Shown: positions 7,419-15,924, numbered from the stretch's first letter. The stretch is DNA of 33,670 bases from Anaerolineaceae bacterium UBA4799 (GCA_002402725.1 DHGL01000027.1:1-33670); one strand, 5' to 3'. Made by a program: numbers and translations. The notes: a model not told the origin generated them from the sequence alone.

Positions 7419-7838
7419 ATGAAAAGCTACCGCAAAGAGATCACCTTGAACATCCCCGCGCGGCGCGGGTTTATCAACATCACGCCGCAAGTGCAATCCT
7501 GCCTGCGCGAGAGCGGCATCAGCGAGGGGCTGGCGCTGGTGAACCCCATGCACATCACCGCTTCGGTATTCATCAATGATGATGAGAGCGGGCTGCACCG
7601 CGATTATGACGCCTGGCTGGAGCGGCTGGCGCCACACGAACCGGTGAGCCAGTACCGCCACAACGACAGTGGCGAAGACAACGCCGACGCGCACATGAAG
7701 CGCCAGCTGATGGGGCGCGAGGTGGTGGTGGCGGTGACGGGCGGGCGGCTGGACTTCGGCACCTGGGAGCAGATCTTCTACGGCGAGTTCGACGGACGCC
7801 GCCCCAAGCGCGTGCTGGTGAAGATTATTGGCGAGTGA
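7419..7838 (+). CDS. yjbQ: YjbQ/UPF0047 family protein (secondary thiamine-phosphate synthase type)
   Basis: A 139-residue protein of the conserved YjbQ family; some members show weak thiamine-phosphate synthase activity, but the true role is not settled. The family's conserved parts are present: [12 protein letters not shown] (residues about 48-59), the metal/phosphate-binding [18 protein letters not shown], and the closing [26 protein letters not shown]. Full length for the family. GAGGAG lies upstream of the ATG. The stop codon is one base from the start of the DNA methyltransferase gene (TGAgATG), so the two are probably translated together. Confidence 0.9.
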   Translation: MKSYRKEITLNIPARRGFINITPQVQSCLRESGISEGLALVNPMHITASVFINDDESGLHRDYDAWLERLAPHEPVSQYRHNDSGEDNADAHMKRQLMGREVVVAVTGGRLDFGTWEQIFYGEFDGRRPKRVLVKIIGE

Positions 7839-7839
7839 G

Positions 7840-8694
7840 ATGAACAACCGCGTTTACTTTGGCGAAAACCTGGAGGTGCTGCGCGCCTTACCCGATGCTT
7901 CGGTGGAACTGATCTACATCGACCCGCCGTTCAACACCGGCAAGGCGCAGGCGCGCACACGGCTGCGCACCACACGTTCCGAGAGCGGCGACCGCGTGGG
8001 TTTCCAGGGTCAGCGCTACGAGACAGTGCGGCTGGGCTCGCTGCGCTACAACGACATTTTTGATGATTTCCTGGCTTTTATGGAGCCGCGCCTGATGGAG
8101 GCACTCCGCGTGCTCAGCCCCGCGGGCAGTTTGTACTTTCACATTGATTACCGCGAAGTGCATTACTGCAAGGTGCTGCTCGATGGCATTTTCGGGCGCG
8201 AGAGTTTCTTGAACGAAATCATCTGGGCGTACGACTATGGCGCACGCACGCGGCGCAAATGGCCGCCCAAGCACGATAACATTCTTTGGTACGCCAAAGA
8301 CCCGCTCCGTTACACCTTCAACTATGATGCCATCGAGCGCATTCCTTACATGGCGCCGGGGCTGGTAGGGCCAGAGAAGGCGGCGCGCGGCAAACTGCCT
8401 ACCGATACCTGGTGGCACACTATTGTGCCCACCAACGGCAGCGAACGCACCGGTTACCCCACGCAAAAACCGCTGGGTATTCTGCGGCGCATCATCACCG
8501 CGTCATCCAATCCCGGAGAGACGGTGCTGGACTTCTTCGCCGGCAGCGGTACCACCGGCGCCGCCTGCCTGGAACTGGGGCGCAAATTCATCCTGGTGGA
8601 TGAAAATCCGCAGGCGCTGGCGGTGATGGCAGAACGCTTCAAAGGCGCAGCGGATATTGAATGGATGAATTATGACCCCGAAACCCGTATTTGA
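7840..8694 (+). CDS. orphan beta-class site-specific DNA methyltransferase
   Basis: Transfers methyl from SAM to an exocyclic amino group of adenine or cytosine in DNA. The 284-residue protein has the catalytic motif IV DPPF at residues 28-31 before the SAM-binding motif I DFFAGSGTTG (about 228-237); this order defines the beta class, as in M.HinfI/CcrM and type III Mod. The central part (SLYFHIDYREVHYCKVLLD, EIIWAYDYGARTRRKWPPKHDN, WWHTIVPTNG, GYPTQKP) is well conserved in a widespread family. There is no C-terminal RAMA domain and no restriction gene nearby, so it is an orphan, possibly regulatory. The start ATG at 7840 follows the yjbQ stop by one base. Confidence 0.9.
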   Translation: MNNRVYFGENLEVLRALPDASVELIYIDPPFNTGKAQARTRLRTTRSESGDRVGFQGQRYETVRLGSLRYNDIFDDFLAFMEPRLMEALRVLSPAGSLYFHIDYREVHYCKVLLDGIFGRESFLNEIIWAYDYGARTRRKWPPKHDNILWYAKDPLRYTFNYDAIERIPYMAPGLVGPEKAARGKLPTDTWWHTIVPTNGSERTGYPTQKPLGILRRIITASSNPGETVLDFFAGSGTTGAACLELGRKFILVDENPQALAVMAERFKGAADIEWMNYDPETRI

Positions 8695-8730
8695 AGGTTT
8701 GATGGAAAACTACTAATTGAAAGAGCATAA

Positions 8731-9501
8731 ATGACCAAACCCTACCCCATCCTCGAGTTCGATGAAGACCGCACCTCCATCACCATGCCCGATCCTTTCA
8801 GGATCGGCGTGGGCACGAACATCCCGGCGCGCGGCGTGCTGTGCTTTTTCATGGATGTGCTGAATCAATTACTAGATGAAGGTAAATTGACCATCCTTGG
8901 CCACCTCGGTTCCGAGATGGGCAAACACCCGGTGTACCAGTACAGCGATGGCGGGGAACCGCTGACGGTCTTCCACCCTGGGGTGGGCGCGCCGCTGGCA
9001 GCCGCTTTCATGGAGGAGCTTATTGCCGTGGGGGTGACGAAATATATCGTCTGCGGCGGCTGCGGTGTGCTGGATCGCAAGATCGATCCCGGCTACCCGG
9101 TGATCCTCACCGCCGCGGTGCGCGATGAGGGCACCTCTTACCATTACATTCCATTGTCGCGTGAGGTTAAGCCTCATCCGCGCGGGGTGGAGGTGCTGGA
9201 GGAGGTCTGCCGGGTGGAGGGGGTGGAATATCGCCTGGGCAAGACCTGGACGACGGATGCCTTTTACCGCGAAACACCCGGCAAGCGCCACGCCAGGCTG
9301 GCTGAAGGCTGCGATGTGGTGGAGATGGAAGCGGCGGCGTTCTTCGCGGTGGCGCAGTTCCGCGAAATTAAGCTGGGGCAGATCGTGTACGGCGGCGACC
9401 TGGTGCACCCGGATGGCTGGGACCTGCGCTCGTGGCACGGCAGGGGCGATGCGCGGCGTCAATTATTTGACCTGGCGGTGAAAGCCGCAAGAATAATTTA
9501 A
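8731..9501 (+). CDS. nucleoside phosphorylase (purine/uridine phosphorylase family)
   Basis: Phosphorolysis of nucleosides to base and ribose-1-phosphate for salvage. The 256-residue protein shows the PNP_UDP_1 fold signatures: GHLGSEMGKHPVYQY, the glycine-rich GVGAPLAAAFMEEL (phosphate site), CGGCGVLD, the RDEGTSYHY stretch typical of uridine-phosphorylase-like enzymes, and the nucleoside-binding VEMEAAAFFAVA. The substrate cannot be told from sequence alone. It is 36 bases downstream of the methyltransferase gene on the same strand, with only a weak ribosome binding site (GAAAGAG). It converges on lipA, leaving 24 bases between the stop codons and no obvious terminator. Confidence 0.9.
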   Translation: MTKPYPILEFDEDRTSITMPDPFRIGVGTNIPARGVLCFFMDVLNQLLDEGKLTILGHLGSEMGKHPVYQYSDGGEPLTVFHPGVGAPLAAAFMEELIAVGVTKYIVCGGCGVLDRKIDPGYPVILTAAVRDEGTSYHYIPLSREVKPHPRGVEVLEEVCRVEGVEYRLGKTWTTDAFYRETPGKRHARLAEGCDVVEMEAAAFFAVAQFREIKLGQIVYGGDLVHPDGWDLRSWHGRGDARRQLFDLAVKAARII

Positions 9502-9525
9502 GCTTTCTTCGATAGAAAAGTCGGG

Positions 9526-10446
9526 TTACCGGAAGATAGGGTTCAGCGCGCGCACCTGCTCGGCAGCGTGATATGAAGAGCGCACCAGCGGGGCGCTTTC
9601 CACCCACCTGAAGCCGATGGACAACCCGTATTCCTTGAGTTCGGCGAATTCTGCCAGCGTGTAGTAGCGCTCGATGGGCAGGTGGCGGCGGCTGGGCTGA
9701 AGGTATTGCCCGATGGTGAGAATGTCCACGCCCCAGTCGCGCAGGTCGCGCATCACGGCTTTCAATTCCGGTATCGTTTCACCCAGTCCGACCATGACGC
9801 CGGATTTCGTCAGCACGTCCGGGTCGAGCACTTTGGCGTTGCGCAAAACGGCTTCTGACCACTCGTAATGGTCCTGCGGTTGCACTTTCTTGAACAGGGA
9901 GGGTACGGTTTCCACGTTGTGGTTGAGAATCTCGGGGCGGGCGTCCATGACCATTTTCAAAGCGGGGATACTGGCCTTGAAATCCGGGATGAGCACCTCG
10001 ACTGAGCAGCCGGGCACCAATTCGTGGATACGGCGAATCACCGCGGCGAAGATAGGAGCTCCGCCGTCCTCGCGCTCATCGCGGTTGACCGAGGTGATGA
10101 CAGCGTGCTTGAGTTCCATCACCTTCACTGCCTGCGCCACGCGTTCGGGTTCGTCCCAATCCAGCGGAGCAGGGCGGCCGTGCTTGACATCGCAAAAGCG
10201 GCAGGAACGTGTGCAGATCTCTCCCAGCATGAGAAAGGTGGCGGTACCACTGCCCCAGCATTCCCCCATGTTCGGGCAGCCAGCTTCCTCGCAGACGGTG
10301 TGCAAGGAGGTGCGGCGCATCAGCTCCTGCAGCTGGTGGTACGTTTCTCCGGTCGGCGCCTTTACCCTGATCCAATCGGGGCGGCGGTGCGGTCTGGGGT
10401 CAGCTATTTCAGGTTGAATGCGATCACGAGTGGGTGTATTGGGCAT
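9526..10446 (-). CDS. lipA: lipoyl synthase
   Basis: Radical-SAM enzyme that inserts two sulfur atoms into protein-bound octanoyl groups to make lipoyl cofactors. The 306-residue protein has both iron-sulfur cluster motifs: [12 protein letters not shown] (CX4CX5C, the auxiliary cluster that donates sulfur) and CTRSCRFC (CX3CX2C, the radical-SAM cluster), plus the C-terminal VRSSYHA serine that ligates the auxiliary cluster. The start is placed at 10446 because GGAG is 6 bases before it; the ATG at 10452 directly abuts the GGAG. LipB is not in the window. A TATAAT lies at 10464-10469 (minus). Confidence 0.97.
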   Translation of the reverse strand: MPNTPTRDRIQPEIADPRPHRRPDWIRVKAPTGETYHQLQELMRRTSLHTVCEEAGCPNMGECWGSGTATFLMLGEICTRSCRFCDVKHGRPAPLDWDEPERVAQAVKVMELKHAVITSVNRDEREDGGAPIFAAVIRRIHELVPGCSVEVLIPDFKASIPALKMVMDARPEILNHNVETVPSLFKKVQPQDHYEWSEAVLRNAKVLDPDVLTKSGVMVGLGETIPELKAVMRDLRDWGVDILTIGQYLQPSRRHLPIERYYTLAEFAELKEYGLSIGFRWVESAPLVRSSYHAAEQVRALNPIFR

Positions 10447-10585
10447 GGTCATCTCCAGGGGAAATTATACTCCGCGGCAGGTCAGTATTGACCAGAAAGG
10501 GTGATGAGTATCCAGAGTATGAATATCCAGAGAGATCCGTAGCGCTGGGATTGCATGATATACTGCCAATGAAAGGGAATTTAGC

Positions 10586-11254
10586 ATGCTGATCTTAGTT
10601 GCCACACCCATCGGTAACCTGGGAGATATCTCACAACGCGCATTGGCGGCTCTGGAATCTGCCGATGTGGTGGTGAGCGAAGATACCCGCAAAACCGGGT
10701 TCCTGTTGAATCATTTCGGCATCAAGAAACCACAAATCTCCTTCAGGGAGGATAATGAGCAACGCGCGCTGCCGAAAGTGATGGAGTTCCTGGAACTGGA
10801 GAAAACAGTGGCGCTGGTCACTGATGCTGGCACTCCTTCCATCTCCGACCCCGGGTTCATCCTGGTGCGCAGCGCGATTGAAAAAGGGATACCAGTCTCG
10901 GCGGTACCCGGACCAACCGCGCTAATCATGGCGCTGGTGCTTTCGGGGCTGCCGGTGCACAGTTTTACTTTCAGGGGATTCCCGCCGCGTAAAAGCGCGG
11001 CCAGGCAGCGCTGGCTGGAAATTGACCGCGAATCTCCGCACACACTCATTTTTTACGAAAGCCCTTACCGTCTGCTGTCCTTCTTGCAGGACGCACTGGC
11101 TGTGTATGGCGACCGCAAATGCGCGGTGGCGAATGACCTGACAAAAAAATTCGAAGCCATTTACCGGGGGACTCTCAATAGCTTGTTGAATCAGTTAGCG
11201 CAGGAAAAGTTGCTGGGAGAATACGTCGTGGTGATTGCTGGAACGGAAAATTAA
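10586..11254 (+). CDS. rsmI: 16S rRNA (cytidine1402-2'-O)-methyltransferase RsmI, short form
   Basis: Methylates the 2'-OH of C1402 in the decoding centre of 16S rRNA. The 222-residue protein carries the family's N-terminal [67 protein letters not shown] and FYESPYRL motifs. It ends right after the tetrapyrrole-methylase-type core (GEYVVVIAG), so it lacks the ~50-residue C-terminal extension of the E. coli enzyme (286 aa). A -10-like TATACT is at 10559-10564. Its stop codon overlaps the stop of the convergent yhhQ gene by 4 bases. Confidence 0.93.
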   Translation: MLILVATPIGNLGDISQRALAALESADVVVSEDTRKTGFLLNHFGIKKPQISFREDNEQRALPKVMEFLELEKTVALVTDAGTPSISDPGFILVRSAIEKGIPVSAVPGPTALIMALVLSGLPVHSFTFRGFPPRKSAARQRWLEIDRESPHTLIFYESPYRLLSFLQDALAVYGDRKCAVANDLTKKFEAIYRGTLNSLLNQLAQEKLLGEYVVVIAGTEN

Positions 11255-11976
11255 CCCGAGCTGCCGAAAATATTGAACCTGGTATGGGTGTCAAAGTAAT
11301 CTTCCTGTTCCGCTTTTTTTAACCGGTTCACCACCCAATAGGTAACCGGGGTCATTAATACCTCGATCGCAGTTTTGAACAGGTAGTTGGTAACCACCAG
11401 GGTTGAGAACAGACTCCAGGGGAAGACAGCAGTGAGGCAGGCGACCCCCACAAATACCAGCGAATCCACGCCTTCTCCCACCAGGGTGCTGGTGATGGTG
11501 CGCGCCCACAACCATTTTCCTGCGGTGGCGACTTTCATTTTTGCCAGCACGATGGAATTCATAAATTCCCCGGCCAGGTAGGCTACAAGGCTGGCAATCA
11601 CGATCCCGCCGGAGGTGAGCCCGCCCAGGATGGCGTCATAAGCGCTCTGACCAGTTTGCTCGAGCCAGGTGGCTTCTCCGGGCATTACGCGCACCAGCCA
11701 GAGTACCGCGGCGGTAAGCGCCAGGCAGGCAAACCCGCTCCAAATGACGCGGCGGGAGCGTTTGAATCCGTATACTTCGGTTAATACATCCCCGAAGATG
11801 TAGCTGATAGGAAAGAGGATGGTGCCGGCGTCAAAGGCGAGTGGCAAGTTGAAGATGGCAACTCCCCAATCGACAATCTTGGCAGATGAAGCGATATTGC
11901 TGACGATAAGCACGGTGACAAAAAGCGCCATCACCAGGTCAAAATAACGATAAGATCGGTGCCAGGCATTATCCAT
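11251..11976 (-). CDS. yhhQ: queuosine-precursor transporter, YhhQ/VUT family
   Basis: Inner-membrane protein expected to import 7-deazaguanine precursors (preQ0/preQ1 or queuine). The 241-residue protein has about six to seven hydrophobic segments and the family features [13 protein letters not shown] near the N-terminus, [25 protein letters not shown] (written here as two joined motifs: [11 protein letters not shown] and [11 protein letters not shown]), [32 protein letters not shown], and a C-terminal YWVVNRLKK. It stands alone but a tRNA-guanine transglycosylase gene lies 4 kb away and no queuosine biosynthesis gene is seen, which fits salvage. Confidence 0.88.
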   Translation of the reverse strand: MDNAWHRSYRYFDLVMALFVTVLIVSNIASSAKIVDWGVAIFNLPLAFDAGTILFPISYIFGDVLTEVYGFKRSRRVIWSGFACLALTAAVLWLVRVMPGEATWLEQTGQSAYDAILGGLTSGGIVIASLVAYLAGEFMNSIVLAKMKVATAGKWLWARTITSTLVGEGVDSLVFVGVACLTAVFPWSLFSTLVVTNYLFKTAIEVLMTPVTYWVVNRLKKAEQEDYFDTHTRFNIFGSSG

Positions 11977-12015
11977 GCGGACTCGGACATGCTAAGGGTT
12001 GCATCACGCCTCTAG

Positions 12016-12021
12016 TATAAT
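12016..12021 (+). promoter_or_regulatory. -10 box upstream of rsmE
   Basis: A perfect TATAAT sits 27 bases before the rsmE start codon, in the 72-base gap between divergent yhhQ and rsmE. No convincing -35 box is seen at the right distance (TTGCAT at 11999 is too close). Confidence 0.4.
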
Positions 12022-12048
12022 CCAGTAAAATAACACGCGGAGAAGAGA

Positions 12049-12807
12049 ATGCAGCGGTTCTTTATTAACCCGGAAGAAATCCAAGGTGAACAAGTGGTCT
12101 TCTCGAGAGCGCAATCCAGGCAGATTGCGCGCGTGCTGCGGTTTAAGCCCGGGCAAACATGCATTGTATTGGATAACCGGGGCAGCGAATTGTTGGTGAC
12201 GCTCACGCAGGTGGAAGCAGAGCTTTGTCGGGCGGAAATCATTGAACGTGTAGAAGCACCGGAACAAGGCATTGACCTGTTGATGCTATTGAGCCTGACG
12301 CAGCGCGAGAAATTCGAGTGGATGCTGCAAAAGTGCACCGAGGTGGGGGCGTCTGGGTTTCAGCCGGTCATTACCAGCCGCTCGCTGGTGCAGCAACCCG
12401 CGGAAGCCGCGGCGAAGTACGAGCGCTGGAGAATGATCATCCGCGAAGCAGCGGAACAAAGCGGCGGAAACCGCCTGCCGGAGTTACTGCCGCCCACCGG
12501 GCTGGCTGAGGCAGTGGCGCATGCAGGGCAGCATTACCAGCGCTGCCTCATCCCCTGGGAGGGAGAGAAGGTACGCTTGCTCAAGGAAGCGTTGGCAGGT
12601 ACGTCAGTTGGCAGCGTCGCACTGCTCATCGGTCCGGAAGGAGGATTTTCGGAGGGGGAAGTACAACAGGCTGCAAATGCCGGATTCACCGCCGTCACAC
12701 TGGGCAGGCGCATCCTGCGCGTGGAAACAGCCGCGGTGGTCAGCGCAGCGCTGGTATTACACGAACTGGAAGCGGTCAGGTCAGATGGTGGGGAAGCAGG
12801 TTTTTAA
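12049..12807 (+). CDS. rsmE: 16S rRNA (uracil1498-N3)-methyltransferase RsmE
   Basis: SPOUT-class enzyme that methylates U1498 of 16S rRNA, at the tip of the decoding region. The 252-residue protein has the N-terminal PUA-like part (MQRFFINPEEI ... HVLRF-type RQIARVLRF), LTQREKFEWMLQKCTEVGASGFQP, RWRMIIREAAEQSGGNRLPE, the SAM-knot motif LIGPEGGFSEGEV and the closing LGRRILRVETAAVVSAALV. Full length. GGAG lies 7 bases before the ATG. Its last 32 bases overlap the end of the convergent RsmF-like gene. Confidence 0.95.
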   Translation: MQRFFINPEEIQGEQVVFSRAQSRQIARVLRFKPGQTCIVLDNRGSELLVTLTQVEAELCRAEIIERVEAPEQGIDLLMLLSLTQREKFEWMLQKCTEVGASGFQPVITSRSLVQQPAEAAAKYERWRMIIREAAEQSGGNRLPELLPPTGLAEAVAHAGQHYQRCLIPWEGEKVRLLKEALAGTSVGSVALLIGPEGGFSEGEVQQAANAGFTAVTLGRRILRVETAAVVSAALVLHELEAVRSDGGEAGF

Positions 12808-14269
12808 AAGCAGTATTGGTCACCTTGCCTCGGCCCAGTACCAGACCCTCATGATTCAGCACGACCTGGTAGTGGTCCGGTTTTTTTGCCGGCTCACCAC
12901 GTGCTGAAAGGTCCTTACCGGTCATCCATAATTTACCTTCCATCTCATCAAGTCGAACGATATTCCGTAGGCAATGACCGCCAAAACGACTGGTCCATTG
13001 GTGTGAGGGTAGGAACCCATCAGCAGTATCCTGCCCGAGCAGCATACCGGCAGATTGAAGCGGCAGGTCGGGAAATCTTTCCAGCAGTAGCGTGGGAAAC
13101 AGGTGTATTTCTTCGTAGCGGCGTACCAATGTTCGCTGATGACGGTTGATATCTGCGAAAAGGTCATAACCAAAGGTGTTGTTAAATTCTTCGCAGAAGG
13201 CGCGCTGCTCCCTGGCAGTTAATTCCTCAAAACCTACCTGCGCTAATGGACGAAAAGGCGGGGCACTTGAGGGAACCAGGGTACTCTCAGTTTTCCGTAA
13301 ATGACAGGCGAAGAACCCGGCGGTGTGATAGCGGTGCGGCCAGAGGCGGATGGCTTTAGCCATTCCAGGGTACAGGTTGGCACCCTCCAGCGAGGTGAGA
13401 GCGGGCGCAGGTGTGGGTAATATGGATTGCGCGTCAAGTATTTCCACAGCCGAGCCGAAGGCACGCAGCAATTCATCCACCACCACTTCGTCCTCCCGCG
13501 GCAGCAGCGTACAGGTGGAGTAGACCACTTCGCCGCCGACGCGCAGCGCGCGAAAGGCGCTGGCAAGCAGGGCAAATTGTCGGCGTGAGAGTTGAAGAAT
13601 TTCTTTATCTGTCACCGACCGCGAAGGATGAGATTCAGCGGTACGTAACCCCTGCATGGAACAGGGGGCATCGAGGAGTATTTTATCGAAAACGCCCTGG
13701 AACCACTCACCAAAGCGCTCCCCGGGGAAGCGGCTGACCGCCAAATTTACCGCGCCCCAGTGCTGCAACACAATACGCAGCGCCTGGATGCGTCCCTGAC
13801 TGGAATCATTGGCGAGCACCAGCCCATTATCCAAAAGGCGGCTGATAAGGTGAGTGGTCTTGCCGCCGGGGGAGGCTGCCATATCAAGAACAAGCTCTGA
13901 ACTTGCCGGCGCGAGGGTAAACAACTCGGGCGGCAGCATGGAGGCGGCTTCCTGGATGTAATACAACCCCAGGCGGTGTTCAAGCGCTCCGCTGACCTCG
14001 GGTCCATCTCCAATGCTGACCCAATAACCGGCGGGGCAGAAGGGTACGGCTTCCAGGTGCCAGCCGTATTTTTCACCCAGGCGAGCTGCCAGATGCGGCG
14101 GGGCTTTAAGCGGATTAAGGCGGATGGCAGACGGTAAGGGTTGGTCGATTTCACGCAGCAGTAAATCATATTCCTCCTGCGAAAGGAGCGACCGGTAGGC
14201 TACTACCAATTCACGGCTGTCGGTGGGTTGAGCTGCGGATTGCTGGCGTTTGGCCTGTTTACGTTTCAT
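12776..14269 (-). CDS. RsmF/NSUN-type rRNA m5C methyltransferase
   Basis: Methylates carbon 5 of a cytosine in RNA; RsmF of E. coli acts on C1407 of 16S rRNA, which is the best guess here. The 497-residue protein has the SAM motif DMAASPGGKTTHL, the motif IV cysteine in LLDAPCSMQG and the catalytic cysteine in YSTCTLLPREDE. The ~190-residue C-terminal part (FNNTFGYDLF ... RNIVRLDEMEGKLWMTGKDLS) resembles the RsmF-type extension with a PUA-like domain. The start at 14269 forms ATGA with the stop of the upstream methyltransferase gene, implying translational coupling. The 3' end overlaps rsmE by 32 bases. RsmB or another target is possible. Confidence 0.88.
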   Translation of the reverse strand: MKRKQAKRQQSAAQPTDSRELVVAYRSLLSQEEYDLLLREIDQPLPSAIRLNPLKAPPHLAARLGEKYGWHLEAVPFCPAGYWVSIGDGPEVSGALEHRLGLYYIQEAASMLPPELFTLAPASSELVLDMAASPGGKTTHLISRLLDNGLVLANDSSQGRIQALRIVLQHWGAVNLAVSRFPGERFGEWFQGVFDKILLDAPCSMQGLRTAESHPSRSVTDKEILQLSRRQFALLASAFRALRVGGEVVYSTCTLLPREDEVVVDELLRAFGSAVEILDAQSILPTPAPALTSLEGANLYPGMAKAIRLWPHRYHTAGFFACHLRKTESTLVPSSAPPFRPLAQVGFEELTAREQRAFCEEFNNTFGYDLFADINRHQRTLVRRYEEIHLFPTLLLERFPDLPLQSAGMLLGQDTADGFLPSHQWTSRFGGHCLRNIVRLDEMEGKLWMTGKDLSARGEPAKKPDHYQVVLNHEGLVLGRGKVTNTAFKNLLPHHLT

Positions 14270-15099
14270 GTGCGCACCCGGATGCAAAACACGATTTCGC
14301 GGTCGAAGAGCAGTTCGCTCACCTGCCAGTCCCGTCCCGCGCAGGCTTTAGCCACCAGGCGGCGGTCGCTTTCGAGCATTGAGCGCTGCCCACTGAGCGA
14401 GACCGTGGGTAAAGAAACCAGCAGCCAGCGGGTTCGTAATTGACTGAAGAATAAACGATTAGCGCCGCGCTCGCGCTGCTCAAAACGGTGGGCTTCCTTG
14501 AAGAAAAAGACCACATCAGCCTCGATTTCCGGTGGTTCCACCAGAATGTCCTGATGAAAAGCAGCGCCGGGTTGACAGACATGTTTGAGGAAGGCATTGA
14601 TCAGGTCAACGCGGGGTCGATGCAGGTCGCAGGCATAATAACGCGTTTCGGAGGGCAAACCCATCCAGGGGAGCGCGAAGGGATTCAAACCGCAGGCCAG
14701 ATCAAGCACCACATTCGGGGTACCAGTGAGATGGATCAATTCCTTGAAAAAAGCCTGTTGAACAGGCAGCCTTTCGCGGGTGGAGGCGTGAGCACTCAGC
14801 ATGCGCAAACACCATTCCATTAATTCAGGAGAATGCTGGTCGCGGGGTAAATCAGTCAGCGTCTGGCGCATCGCCACATAATCCGGGTCACCCAGGTAAG
14901 GCGCTACCAGGTTATGAAGTTTATGGCGTATTACTTTTTCCACCTGGCGGGGGTCGGAATGCGTGCGCCGGGTTTTCTCAACCAGGTCGCGCAGTGTCGC
15001 TTCGGGTATGTCCAACGCGCGGTACTTGCGTGACGCGCTGATGCGCGCGAGCAGTGCAGCGGTTTGGTCTTCGGCGTTCACAGGGGAGGGTTTATTCAT
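14266..15099 (-). CDS. ArmA/Rmt-like 16S rRNA m7G1405 methyltransferase homologue, divergent paralogue
   Basis: Homologue of the aminoglycoside-resistance methyltransferases that make 7-methylguanosine at G1405 of 16S rRNA (ArmA, RmtA-H, and FmrO/GrmA types in antibiotic producers). The 277-residue protein keeps SRKYRALDI near the N-terminus (the helical rRNA-binding domain), HASTRERL at 104-111, the SAM motif LDLACGLNPFAL at 132-143, and the FFFKEAHRFEQ stretch with its conserved Lys. The late motif is eroded: it reads SLPTVSLSGQRSM where the resistance enzymes and the neighbour have SFPxxSLGGxxKGM. It may therefore have a changed target or act as a partner. It starts 12 bases after its paralogue and overlaps the RsmF-like gene by 4 bases. 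Confidence 0.85.
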   Translation of the reverse strand: MNKPSPVNAEDQTAALLARISASRKYRALDIPEATLRDLVEKTRRTHSDPRQVEKVIRHKLHNLVAPYLGDPDYVAMRQTLTDLPRDQHSPELMEWCLRMLSAHASTRERLPVQQAFFKELIHLTGTPNVVLDLACGLNPFALPWMGLPSETRYYACDLHRPRVDLINAFLKHVCQPGAAFHQDILVEPPEIEADVVFFFKEAHRFEQRERGANRLFFSQLRTRWLLVSLPTVSLSGQRSMLESDRRLVAKACAGRDWQVSELLFDREIVFCIRVRT

Positions 15100-15111
15100 C
15101 GGCCGCGGGTT

Positions 15112-15924
15112 TTACCTTTGTATTAAAAAAGCCAGCTCGCCTGGGAACTCAAAGCGGCTGACCTGCCATGACTTACCGACTAGCAATTCCGCAAAATGCT
15201 GCTCATAGGTACGCACCATGCCCTTGGATTTGCCGCCCAGGCTGTGGGCGGGGAAGGAAACGAGGATATTTGGCGAGGTGAGCATCTCAAACAGACGCAG
15301 CCCGGCATCCTTGTCCATCTGCTCCAGGCAGGGGATGGTCTTCAACACCAGCGTGAGGTCAACCTTGACCGCGGGTATTTCACGGGTGATGTCACACAGC
15401 ACGGTTTTTCCGTCGAGATTAAACCTGGTAAAAAACGCATTAAGAAATTCAAGCATGTCTGTGTAGATGTCACAGGCAGTGTAGGTGAACCCGGGCTGCA
15501 GCGGCATCCAGGGGATGGCCAGAGGGTTCAGCCCACAGGCGAGGTCCAGGACTGAGTGAATGGCAGAGAGCGGCGCCAGGCACTCCTTGAAAAAGTCCGG
15601 CAGGATTGGCACCCGCTCGCGGGTGGAAGCGTGGGCAGGCAGGGCGCGGGTGATAAAGTCCAACACCGAGGGGTGATGGAGTGTTGTTGGAAGATGAGCA
15701 AGCTCTTCCAACCATGCTGTGTACGGGATGGGGGTATCCTGGTAAGCGGCAGCTACCTGGTGAAGCTTGTTGCGCGTAGCTTTTACCGCTTCTTTGGGGC
15801 TGCGTCTTTTCTCGAGTTCGGTGGATAATATGGAGCGGACCAGTACCACAGAGATGTTGCGGTACTTTTTAGCGCTCCGCACTTGTTCTACGAGAGCGTC
15901 GAGCAAGGCATCTTCCTCAGCCAT
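15112..15924 (-). CDS. ArmA/Rmt-like 16S rRNA m7G1405 methyltransferase homologue, canonical motifs
   Basis: The closer of two paralogues to the plasmid-borne aminoglycoside-resistance enzymes. Landmarks over 270 residues: AKKYRNI at 18-24, KLHQVAAAY at 53-61, HASTRERV at 98-105, SAM motif LDLACGLNPLAI at 126-137, CDIY at 151-154, LVLKTIPCLEQ around 192-202 and VSFPAHSLGGKSKGM at 222-236. From memory RmtB has the same order with KKYRAL, HASTKERL, LDIACGLNPLAL, LIFKLLPLLE and SFPTRSLGGRGKGM. Such enzymes block 4,6-disubstituted deoxystreptamine drugs (kanamycin, gentamicin). The ATG at 15924 overlaps the tgt stop by 8 bases. Being embedded in a housekeeping operon rather than a mobile element suggests a native role. 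Confidence 0.9.
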   Translation of the reverse strand: MAEEDALLDALVEQVRSAKKYRNISVVLVRSILSTELEKRRSPKEAVKATRNKLHQVAAAYQDTPIPYTAWLEELAHLPTTLHHPSVLDFITRALPAHASTRERVPILPDFFKECLAPLSAIHSVLDLACGLNPLAIPWMPLQPGFTYTACDIYTDMLEFLNAFFTRFNLDGKTVLCDITREIPAVKVDLTLVLKTIPCLEQMDKDAGLRLFEMLTSPNILVSFPAHSLGGKSKGMVRTYEQHFAELLVGKSWQVSRFEFPGELAFLIQR

